Positions 7,134 through 13,928 of a stretch of DNA of 14,736 bases are shown piece by piece (the first letter of the stretch is position 1; the number at the start of each line of letters is the position of its first letter). The DNA is taken from assembly GCA_910586485.1 (NCBI GenBank), contig CAJUIA010000052.1, positions 1 to 14,736 on the forward strand, read 5' to 3'. The DNA comes from an uncultured Acetatifactor sp. (GTDB lineage: Bacteria > Bacillota > Clostridia > Lachnospirales > Lachnospiraceae). The notes below the pieces were generated by a model. It had not been told where the DNA came from and made no database searches. It saw nothing but the letters and a program-made list of their open reading frames with translations. The translations under genes and the position numbers were made by a program.

Positions 7134-8171
7134 CTAAATCTTCTGATTTCCCGTAGACCACACATGTTTTTCCTTCGCCGCAACTGCCGTGTTCTGCGCC
7201 ATGACTCCCACCAGAGCGTGTGGAACATAAAGCTCTTCCAAATAGGCCAGCTCTGCATCACTTAACACAAGGTCAACTGCTTTTGCCGCTCCCTCCACAT
7301 GATGCAGCTTCGTTGCTCCCACCACCGGAGAAGTAACCTTTGTGAGCAGCCAGGCCAGGGAAATCTCCGTCATGCTTACTTTCTTTTTCTCGGCAAGCTC
7401 CGCCACCCGCGAAATAATCACGCCGTCCTGCTCTGCTGCAGCGTCATACTTAAATTTCGCATAGCTGTCCTCTTCCAATCGTTTAGAAGTCTCACCGGGC
7501 AGCTTTGACAGTCTTCCTCCTGCCAGCGCGCTGTAGGGCGTCATGGCAATATTGTCCTGCGCGCACAGCCCTGCCATCTCTCGTTCTTCTTCCCGGAAGA
7601 TCAGGTTATAGTGCCCCTGCACCGATACGAATTTGTCAAAGCCTTCCTTCTCTGCCAGCGCATTTGCCTTTGCAAGCTGCCATGCAAAGCAGTTCGATAT
7701 GCCGATATAGCGGGCTTTTCCTGCTTTTACCACATGATTCAGCCCCTCCATGATGTCATAGAGCGGCGTCTGGTAATCCCACATATGATAAATATACAGA
7801 TCCACATGGTCCATACCCAGATTTTCAAGGCTTTTGTTGATCATCCGCTCGATATGCTGCTGCCCCGTGATTCCTTTTTCGATGTCCTCCTGCGTCCGCG
7901 GCAGGAACTTTGTCGCCACGATTACCTCATTCCGTTTTGCATAATCTCGCAATGCCCTTCCAAGATACTGCTCGCTGGTGCCGCTCTGGTAACCGATTGC
8001 CGTATCAAAGAAATTGATGCCAAGTAAAAGCCCCTGCTTTATGATTTCACGGGAATGCTCTTCATCAACCGTCCATGAGTGCTGACCACATTTTGCATCG
8101 CCAAATCCCATACATCCCATGCAGATACGGGAAACATTTAATTCCGAATTTCCTAATTTTGTATACTGCAT
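7134..8171 (-). CDS. Aldo/keto reductase
   Basis: This is an NAD(P)H-dependent oxidoreductase of 345 residues with a TIM-barrel fold that reduces aldehydes or ketones. The catalytic tetrad is complete: Asp56 and Tyr61 in NFFDTAIGY, Lys88 in VIVATKF, and His129 in DLYIYHMWD. ISNCFAWQL and the C-terminal VVGATKLHHVEG match the cofactor-binding regions of the tas/YajO-type branch. An in-frame TTG at 8183 directly abuts AGGAGG and cannot use it. The ATG at 8171 lies 12 nt after AGGAGG and starts the canonical MQYTKLGNSELNVSRICMG, so it is preferred. The gene sits 36 bp downstream of the truncated cyclophilin-like ORF and upstream of the CMD gene, in the same operon. The substrate is unknown. Confidence 0.9.
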   Translation of the reverse strand: MQYTKLGNSELNVSRICMGCMGFGDAKCGQHSWTVDEEHSREIIKQGLLLGINFFDTAIGYQSGTSEQYLGRALRDYAKRNEVIVATKFLPRTQEDIEKGITGQQHIERMINKSLENLGMDHVDLYIYHMWDYQTPLYDIMEGLNHVVKAGKARYIGISNCFAWQLAKANALAEKEGFDKFVSVQGHYNLIFREEEREMAGLCAQDNIAMTPYSALAGGRLSKLPGETSKRLEEDSYAKFKYDAAAEQDGVIISRVAELAEKKKVSMTEISLAWLLTKVTSPVVGATKLHHVEGAAKAVDLVLSDAELAYLEELYVPHALVGVMAQNTAVAAKEKHVWSTGNQKI

Positions 8172-8207
8172 ATATTCCGCCAACCTCCTGTCTTTCTTAT
8201 CATGCCG

Positions 8208-8432
8208 CTATTCCAAAGAGAACGTAACCGTCACGTCCCCGCTGCCAAAGGCATCCAGAAGTTCCTCTCCCGTCACACCTTCATTCTTTCCTATCCTTGT
8301 AAAATTCCATGAATTTGTCTCATAGTAAATCACAAGGGAATTGCCCTGATACAAAATGATGTCGCCCGCCCCGGTAGAAATCTGTTCATCATTCCTTGGC
8401 AAATCCATTCCGATAGGGCCCACCTTTTCCAT
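8208..8432 (-). pseudogene. Cyclophilin-like fold protein, N-terminally truncated
   Basis: The 74-residue reading carries the C-terminal half of the bacterial cyclophilin-like family: MEKVGPIGMDLPRNDEQIST, then GDIILYQGNSLVIYY, WNFTRIGK, and the ending GSGDVTVTFSLE. Intact members have about 40-50 more residues at the N-terminus, including the first strands of the barrel. Upstream in this frame there is a stop within about 45 nt and no good ribosome binding site (only AGAGG directly before the ATG). The front of the gene therefore seems to have been deleted, leaving the promoter close to the remaining half. A short but translated protein cannot be excluded. Confidence 0.6.
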
Positions 8433-8503
8433 GCCTCTGACTTTATGCCATTGCTTTTTACAGCTTCAACCAAATATAGATGCCCCTTTTCCGGTACATC
8501 TGT

Positions 8504-8533
8504 ATTGTAAATCCATTTTTATTTCATGTCTAA
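8504..8533 (-). promoter_or_regulatory. Probable promoter of the redox operon
   Basis: On the minus strand a -35-like TTAGAC (8528-8533) and a -10-like TACAAT (8504-8509) are separated by 18 bp. Transcription would run into the truncated cyclophilin-like ORF, the aldo/keto reductase and the rest of the operon. No regulator gene is present nearby. Confidence 0.45.
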
Positions 8534-8643
8534 TACCCATGTTGAATGATGAAAAATGCTCGAAACACATTTCTTAGAAGGTGCATGTTTTACGGATGGC
8601 AGTTCATTGCGCCGGCAGGCACTGTACATCTATAAAAGCGGGC

Positions 8644-8688
8644 AAAAAAAGGGCAAAAACTGGTCGATTTCCGCTCCAATTTTTGCCC
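8644..8688 (-). terminator. Intrinsic terminator after rlmD
   Basis: On the minus strand GGGCAAAAATTGG (8676-8688) pairs with CCAGTTTTTGCCC (8651-8663), a 13-bp stem with one mismatch and a 12-nt loop. Seven T residues follow immediately (8644-8650). It lies about 100 bp past the rlmD stop and is oriented to end the pcrA-rlmD transcript before the redox operon. Confidence 0.8.
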
Positions 8689-8789
8689 AGGGCAAACTTG
8701 TCTGCCTTTAACTACTAACATCTTGTGGTTTTGACTGCCTGATTCTTCTCTTTTTCTACTCCTGCTCTTTTTCTATTCCTACCCTTTTT

Positions 8790-10268
8790 CTATTCCAGCT
8801 TGTTGGCGTTATGCCGCAGCTTTGTAATTACCTCCACATTCGCCGTCCAGGGAAACTGATCCACTGCCACCGCTCTTTCCACCACATACCCCCCTGCCAG
8901 AAATGCCTCCAGATCCCGGACCAGGCTGGTGGGCTTGCAGGAAATATACACAAGCCTCTCCACGCCGTATCCGATGATCTTCGGCAGTGCTTTGGGATGA
9001 ATGCCATCTCTGGGCGGGTCAAGAATAATCAGGTCAGGCCTCTCCTTGATATTGTCCAATACCTTCAGCACGTCTCCGGCTATGAATTCACAGTTGTCCA
9101 GGCCGTTCTCTGCCGCATTCTGTCTGGCCGCCTCCACCGCCTCTTCCACAATTTCCACGCCGATCACCTTTCCCGCCACCGCCGCCATCATCTGTGCAAT
9201 GGTCCCTGTTCCGCTGTAAAGATCATAGACCACTGCATTTTGCTTTCCCAGATCGCCCACATATTCCCGAACGGTTTCATACAATACCTCCGCGCTGTGA
9301 GAATTGGTCTGAAAAAAAGAAAAGACAGATATTTTAAACCGCAGGCCCAAAAGCTCTTCATAAAAATAATCCCGGCCGTAAAGCACATCACTTCTGTCGC
9401 TTTGTACCACATCTGCCTGGGAATCATTGACGATATGTAAAATGCCTGCAAATCTGCCCTGCAGTCTCCCGTTATGCTCCAACTCCAGCAAAGCATTCAA
9501 AAATCCTTCCAGAAGCCTGGACTCGCTTTCCAAACTACCCTCGTTTCCTGCCAAAGTCCCGCTTTCCAGATCCTCATCTTCTCTTATCTGCCTGTCCGCC
9601 GGAAGCTGGGAGGTGGTCACCAACGCCGCCAGTATTTCTCCGGTCCCGGATGCCTTGCGCACTAATAGATGGCGCAGATACCCCTCATGCCGCATCCGAT
9701 GGTAATGGCGGACGCCTCTTTTTGCAAAATAGTCCCGCATCGTCTTTAAAATCAGCCGATAATCCTCGTCCACAATCCGGCAGTCATCCACCGTCACCAC
9801 GTCATAATAACTGTCTCGCCTGTGCATCCCCAGAGAAAGCGGACCGTCCTTTACCTCGTCGCCAAAGGAAAACTCCATTTTATTCCTGTATTCATATTCT
9901 ATGGGACTTCCCTTGATACCTTCCCACTTCCAGACACCTGCCTGCGCCGCCAGCGCTCCGTCCAACAGCTTTTTCACCTGTGCTTCCTTGATCTTCAGCT
10001 GTTCTTCATAAGGAAGTGATAAATACAGGCAGCCTCCGCACAACCCAAAATGGGAACACGGATGGCCGGTTTCCAAAGGTGATTTTTCAAGCACCTCAAG
10101 CAAACGGCCTTCCGCCTTCCCTTTTCTTGTCTTATTGATACTGAACCTTACTTTTTGTCCGGGCAGGCTGTTCTTAACAGTTACGACACCCTCCCCGGTA
10201 GTAATCACGCCTCTGTTGGGGAAGTCGATCCTTTCGACTGTCGCCTCATATACCTGTCCTTTTTTCAT
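8790..10268 (-). CDS. rlmD: 23S rRNA (uracil-5-)-methyltransferase, RlmD/TrmA family
   Basis: This 492-residue SAM-dependent enzyme methylates C5 of a uridine in 23S rRNA. An N-terminal TRAM (RNA-binding) domain covers about residues 1-60. A [4Fe-4S] site is visible as Cys71, Cys77 and Cys80 (CSHFGLCGGC) with Cys163 further on. The SAM-binding loop is VYDLYSGTGTIAQ (about 347-359), the motif LDPPRDG lies near 416-422, the nucleophile is Cys444 in YISCKPTSLVRDL, and a Glu near 479 fits the general base. All family residues are present. An acidic low-complexity insert lies at about residues 228-255. In Firmicutes such enzymes can act on both U747 and U1939 (RlmCD), so the exact target is uncertain. 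It starts 4 nt after the stop of the upstream small membrane protein gene, with a weak ribosome binding site, suggesting coupled translation. Confidence 0.92.
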   Translation of the reverse strand: MKKGQVYEATVERIDFPNRGVITTGEGVVTVKNSLPGQKVRFSINKTRKGKAEGRLLEVLEKSPLETGHPCSHFGLCGGCLYLSLPYEEQLKIKEAQVKKLLDGALAAQAGVWKWEGIKGSPIEYEYRNKMEFSFGDEVKDGPLSLGMHRRDSYYDVVTVDDCRIVDEDYRLILKTMRDYFAKRGVRHYHRMRHEGYLRHLLVRKASGTGEILAALVTTSQLPADRQIREDEDLESGTLAGNEGSLESESRLLEGFLNALLELEHNGRLQGRFAGILHIVNDSQADVVQSDRSDVLYGRDYFYEELLGLRFKISVFSFFQTNSHSAEVLYETVREYVGDLGKQNAVVYDLYSGTGTIAQMMAAVAGKVIGVEIVEEAVEAARQNAAENGLDNCEFIAGDVLKVLDNIKERPDLIILDPPRDGIHPKALPKIIGYGVERLVYISCKPTSLVRDLEAFLAGGYVVERAVAVDQFPWTANVEVITKLRHNANKLE

Positions 10269-10272
10269 GGGC

Positions 10273-10545
10273 TCAGTGCTCTCCCTCGTCTACGAAGAAG
10301 TCGTCCTCATCCTCATCGCCTTCTTCATCTTCGAACTCATCCTCAAAATCATCCTCAAAGTCGTCCAGATAATCGGGAGTAAAATAACGATACACTGCAT
10401 AGGCAATAGCCGCTACCGCCGCAATCGCGCCGACGACTGCCAGCACACACACGACCGGACTGCATTTCTTTTTCTTAGGCTCTTCCTTTTTCCCTAAAAA
10501 CTCATTCAGTTTTGCCGCCTCGATCAAATTTTCAAGCTTGTTCAT
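10273..10545 (-). CDS. Small single-pass membrane protein with acidic C-terminal tail
   Basis: This 90-residue protein of unknown function has three parts: an N-terminal amphipathic/basic region ending KKEEPKKKKC (about 1-28), one membrane helix (about 30-53, VVCVLAVVGAIAAVAAIAYA), and a tail where 21 of the last 32 residues are Asp or Glu. The basic stretch before the helix predicts the acidic tail lies outside the membrane, assuming the positive-inside rule. GGAGGT lies 5 nt upstream of the ATG. It sits 60 bp after pcrA and 4 bp before rlmD, so it is probably cotranscribed with both. Similar small proteins with charged tails occur in Lachnospiraceae, but I cannot assign a function. Confidence 0.75.
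   Translation of the reverse strand: MNKLENLIEAAKLNEFLGKKEEPKKKKCSPVVCVLAVVGAIAAVAAIAYAVYRYFTPDYLDDFEDDFEDEFEDEEGDEDEDDFFVDEGEH
10324..10359 (-). repeat. 12-bp tandem repeat coding FED(D/E) units
   Basis: Three consecutive 12-bp units encode FEDD, FEDE and FEDE (residues 63-74) within the acidic tail of the small membrane protein. The first two DNA units are nearly identical (TTTGAGGATGAT and its neighbour), suggesting growth by slippage. Confidence 0.5.
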
Positions 10546-10605
10546 AGGATACCTCCAAACACGATTATTGTCTGCTTATAGAATACCACATTTCTTTTAA
10601 AAATA

Positions 10606-12948
10606 CTACACCTTTTCTATTCTTTTTAACTTTGCAAACGAAGCGTACATAATTTTCTGCCCCGCTCTGTCAAATTCCACCGTCACCTTATAATCCCTGG
10701 GTTCTTTTACCAGATTTAAAACCGTGCCCTCTCCGTATTTGATGTGGGAAACTCTGTCGCCCACTCCGTAGTCCGGCTCCGTGCCTGCCTGGAAGGCTGC
10801 GCCCTTTGAAATGCCCGCCAGCTGATTCAGACTGCTCATCTCCCTGGCAATAAAAGGTTTATCCGCCTTTGCCGTGGTCTTTTGCCGCAAAACGGCTCTG
10901 GGCCGGAAATCATACGCCGCTCCCTGCTGTCCCGCGGCCGCCTTTCCCGAATCCTTCTTTCCCAGGCCGATGATTTCTGTAAGCATCCTGCTGTCGCTCC
11001 GGTTTCTTTTTATCTCGGCTCCCCCGTCCTCCAAAAGCTCCGCCGGGATCTCTCTCACAAACCGGCTCACGGGGTTGTACTGGGTCTCCCCTCTCGTCAT
11101 GCGCATCCTTGCACAGGTCATGGTCAGGTTGTTCATAGCACGGGTAATGCCCACATAAGCAAGGCGTCTTTCCTCCTCCATATCCTCCGGATCATCCCCC
11201 CACATGGCCGCCTGACCGGGGAACAGCCCGTCCTCCATCCCTGCCAGATACACATTTGGAAACTCCAGCCCCTTTGCGGAATGCAGCGTCATCAAAAGCA
11301 CCCTGTTGTCGTCATTTTCCACATTGTCAATATCCGCCACCAGCGCAACCTCAGCCAAAAACTCCGTCAGCGTGGCCTCTTCATGAGACTCCTGATAATT
11401 AACCGCTTTGGTAATCAATTCGTCCACATTGGCAATCCTGTCCTCCGCCGACTCGTCGTCATTGTCCTGCAGATATTTCGCATACCCGATACTGTCCACA
11501 ATCTCCCGAATCAGCTCCGCCACGGTCAGCTCTGCAGACGCCCTGCGCAGCTTTCCGATTAACTGTACAAAGGGCCTGATCTTTGCGGAGGCCTTCCCCA
11601 AGCTCATGATCTCATCCGCCAGCTCCATTGCTTCATAAAGGCCAATATCCCGCATCTGGGCATAATCCTCAATCTTCTCCAGCGTGGCCGCGCCGATTCC
11701 CCGCTTCGGTACGTTGATGATGCGCCTCACCGCCACCTCATCCCTGCCGTTGTCAACGGTCTTCAAATATGCCAGAATATCCTTGATCTCTGCTCTGGCA
11801 TAAAAGTTAGTGCCTCCCACCACATTATAGGGCACCCCTTCCATAATCATGCGCTCTTCCAAAAGCCGGGCCTGAGCATTGGTGCGGTACAGCACTGCAC
11901 AATCCCTGTACATGGCGCCTTCCCTTCGTACCCTTCTGCATACATCTCCCGCAATATACTCCGCCTCTTCATAGGCATTGTCAAACTGCCTGAAGCAAAC
12001 CGGATTTCCCTCTCCCCTGTCGGTCCAAAGTACCTTTTCCTTCCGGCCTTTATTATTTCGGATCACAGCGTTTGCCGCATCCAGGACAGACTGGGTGGAA
12101 CGATAATTCTGCTCCAGCTTAATGACCCCCGCCTCCGGAAAATACTTTTCAAAGTCCAAAATATTCCTGATATTTGCTCCGCGAAAACGATAAATAGACT
12201 GATCGTCATCACCCACCACACACAAGTTGCGGTATTTCTGCGCAAGCTGCTTCACCAGCTCAAACTGCGCCGTATTGGTATCCTGATACTCATCCACCAT
12301 AATATAGCGAAAACGCTCTTGATAATAGTCCAGCACCTCCGGGCAGCTCTTAAACAATTCTACCGTCTTCACAATCAAATCGTCGAAATCCAGGGCATTA
12401 TTCTTCTGCAGAGTCTCCTGATATTCCCGGTAAACCTTTGCATAAACGGCCTTTCCGTAATCGGTTGCCGCATCCAGCTCATACTCCCTGACGCCGATCA
12501 GCTCGTCCTTCGCAGAAGAAATCGCGCCCAGCAGCGCTTTTTCCTTGTACATCTTCGTGTCAATGCTCATCCTCTTACAGACAGCCTTCATCACGGACTT
12601 CTGATCATCCGTATCATATATGGTAAAACCGTTGTCAAATCCGAGCCGATCAATATGCCGGCGCAGAATACGCACGCAGAGCGAATGAAAAGTGGATACC
12701 CATACTTGATCCGCGCCGAATCCCACCAGGCCGTCCACCCGTTCCCGCATCTCCCCTGCCGCCTTATTGGTAAAGGTGATAGCCAGAATATTCCAAGGCT
12801 TCACTCCCATCTCGTCTATCAGGTAAGCTATCCTGTGAGTCAGGCAGCGTGTTTTGCCGGCCCCGGCGCCTGCCAGCAATAAAAGCGGCCCTTCCGTCCT
12901 AAGGACCGCCTCCTTTTGTTCTTTATTCAAAGTGTCGTATATACTCAT
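10606..12948 (-). CDS. pcrA: ATP-dependent DNA helicase PcrA/UvrD
   Basis: This encodes a superfamily 1A 3'-5' DNA helicase of 780 residues, used in nucleotide excision repair, plasmid replication and removal of recombinase or stalled RNA polymerase. Visible motifs are Walker A AGAGAGKT (26-33), motif II VDEYQDTN (218-225), motif III GDDDQSIYRFRGA (246-258), motif IV QNYRST (280-285), motif V TLHSAKGLEF (554-563) and motif VI LAYVGITRA. The C-terminal Tudor-like domain (about 728-778, VGDRVSHIKYGEGTV) is the RNA polymerase-contacting part typical of PcrA. The frame is open to 13029, but GGAGG lies 6 nt before the ATG at 12948, which begins MSIYDTLNKEQKEAV. It starts 16 bp after the upstream zinc-ribbon gene and is likely cotranscribed with it. 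Confidence 0.96.
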   Translation of the reverse strand: MSIYDTLNKEQKEAVLRTEGPLLLLAGAGAGKTRCLTHRIAYLIDEMGVKPWNILAITFTNKAAGEMRERVDGLVGFGADQVWVSTFHSLCVRILRRHIDRLGFDNGFTIYDTDDQKSVMKAVCKRMSIDTKMYKEKALLGAISSAKDELIGVREYELDAATDYGKAVYAKVYREYQETLQKNNALDFDDLIVKTVELFKSCPEVLDYYQERFRYIMVDEYQDTNTAQFELVKQLAQKYRNLCVVGDDDQSIYRFRGANIRNILDFEKYFPEAGVIKLEQNYRSTQSVLDAANAVIRNNKGRKEKVLWTDRGEGNPVCFRQFDNAYEEAEYIAGDVCRRVRREGAMYRDCAVLYRTNAQARLLEERMIMEGVPYNVVGGTNFYARAEIKDILAYLKTVDNGRDEVAVRRIINVPKRGIGAATLEKIEDYAQMRDIGLYEAMELADEIMSLGKASAKIRPFVQLIGKLRRASAELTVAELIREIVDSIGYAKYLQDNDDESAEDRIANVDELITKAVNYQESHEEATLTEFLAEVALVADIDNVENDDNRVLLMTLHSAKGLEFPNVYLAGMEDGLFPGQAAMWGDDPEDMEEERRLAYVGITRAMNNLTMTCARMRMTRGETQYNPVSRFVREIPAELLEDGGAEIKRNRSDSRMLTEIIGLGKKDSGKAAAGQQGAAYDFRPRAVLRQKTTAKADKPFIAREMSSLNQLAGISKGAAFQAGTEPDYGVGDRVSHIKYGEGTVLNLVKEPRDYKVTVEFDRAGQKIMYASFAKLKRIEKV

Positions 12949-12964
12949 GTACAGCCTCCCAAAG

Positions 12965-13729
12965 CTAACTCTCATCAACATCACTGAAGTTCCATATTCT
13001 GATACTGAACTCCACAATCGGTGTATCACAGTACAGACATTTCTTTGCCCCCAGCTTCGGCAAGGGAGCGCCGCAATTAGGACAGTTCATCGCCAGGCCG
13101 GAATCCGCCTGATTTTCTATTTTATCGCGGTCCTGTATGTAGATCAATTCCACATTATAGCGGCTTTGCTCCAGTTTGGATTCCGAGCCCTCCGTCACCG
13201 TCCCGTCCTTTATTTTAAAATGGTGACACTGAAGGGCTGACTGAAAGATAATACTGCATCTTCCCTTTATCCTGCGATACTGCAGGATCTCCGTCCTATG
13301 AATCAAAATATCCCGAAAATGCTCTTCTGCATTTTCGCTATCCAGCGCTGCTATTCTCATTTCCAGCTTATTCTTAAGCTCACTGGTAGTACTCTCCCGC
13401 ATCCTGGCCGCATTTTTTTCATCAATCCCCAGCAAAAAACCTGTGAGGATATTTTCCGCCCTGTTCTTCATCTCATCATAATGAAACTCCGGGAAGTCCC
13501 GCAGAATCTGGGGAAGATACAGCTTTGTATTAGCCGAGACGGACTTTGGTGTAATCTCCAGCTCACGCTCCATATTCTGAAAGCTGCCAGAAATCGTATC
13601 CGAACCAAAGGCCATCCTGGTAAAATTCCGTACCTTTGCCTTAATAACCCGGTAGGCAGCAAATCCACCCCCCAGCACCGCCAGGGCCAAAACCAATATT
13701 ACGATTGCTCCAATCTGACCTGATGTCAT
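12965..13729 (-). CDS. Membrane-anchored zinc-ribbon protein, function unknown
   Basis: This 254-residue protein has an N-terminal membrane helix (about residues 7-27), then a soluble alpha/beta region (about 75-205) resembling Tim44-like or NTF2-like domains, and a C-terminal zinc ribbon with Cys216, Cys219, Cys231 and Cys234 (NCPNCGAPLP, KKCLYCDTPIVEF). The similarity to Tim44-like domains is my reading of pattern, not a search result. GGAGG lies 4 nt before the ATG at 13729. The gene stands between an SPFH-zinc-ribbon protein gene and pcrA on the same strand. Sharing a zinc-ribbon tail with the SPFH protein suggests the two work together at the membrane. Confidence 0.7.
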   Translation of the reverse strand: MTSGQIGAIVILVLALAVLGGGFAAYRVIKAKVRNFTRMAFGSDTISGSFQNMERELEITPKSVSANTKLYLPQILRDFPEFHYDEMKNRAENILTGFLLGIDEKNAARMRESTTSELKNKLEMRIAALDSENAEEHFRDILIHRTEILQYRRIKGRCSIIFQSALQCHHFKIKDGTVTEGSESKLEQSRYNVELIYIQDRDKIENQADSGLAMNCPNCGAPLPKLGAKKCLYCDTPIVEFSIRIWNFSDVDES

Positions 13730-13886
13730 TTCCCCTCCATATTTCCAGACATGCCGGCACAGACAATCCCGGCATTCCCTTCCTGTTCATCACCGCGAAA
13801 AGGTGCTGCGTAAACGGCCCGCCGCCAGCCGAAGCTGACCGCAGGCCGCTTTGATACCCTGGAAAATCCATTCACAGGCGAAACTT

Positions 13887-13927
13887 AGATTTTCTTTGGT
13901 ATTGTCTTTTAATACCTTAGAAAATCT
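13887..13927. terminator. AT-rich hairpin directly after the SPFH gene
   Basis: AGATTTTCT (13887-13895) pairs with AGAAAATCT (13919-13927), and GGTATT (13898-13903) with AATACC (13911-13916), separated by a TT/TT internal loop and a 7-nt apical loop. It begins 1 nt past the stop codon of the SPFH-type gene on the minus strand. There is no strong T-tract after it, so it may be a weak terminator, attenuator or mRNA-end stabiliser between that gene and the next. Confidence 0.45.
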
Positions 13928-13928
13928 T

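Larger units (their letters stand above)
8433..8789. other. Intergenic region between the redox operon and rlmD
   Basis: This 357-bp stretch contains no credible complete gene. It holds the redox operon promoter (8504-8533) and the terminator of the rlmD transcript (8644-8688). Near 8701-8789 there is a pyrimidine-rich stretch with repeated CTTTTTCTAYTCC-like units just after the rlmD stop. I see no riboswitch or RNA gene. Confidence 0.5.

Noticed and set aside
8701..8789. Repeated CTTTTTCTAYTCC-like units as a possible repeat array
   Set aside because: Units are short, irregular and without spacers; they look like a simple pyrimidine-rich stretch, not CRISPR or a mobile element repeat.
8811..9440. 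Long plus-strand ORF of 209 residues
   Set aside because: It lies fully opposite the RlmD catalytic region and has Cys/His-rich composition typical of an antisense shadow.
10882..11562. Plus-strand ORF of 226 residues
   Set aside because: It is antisense to conserved PcrA sequence and shows no family features.
13730..13886. Possible gene between the two zinc-ribbon genes
   Set aside because: Minus-strand frames here are extensions or shadows of the neighbours with no ribosome binding site or recognisable domain.
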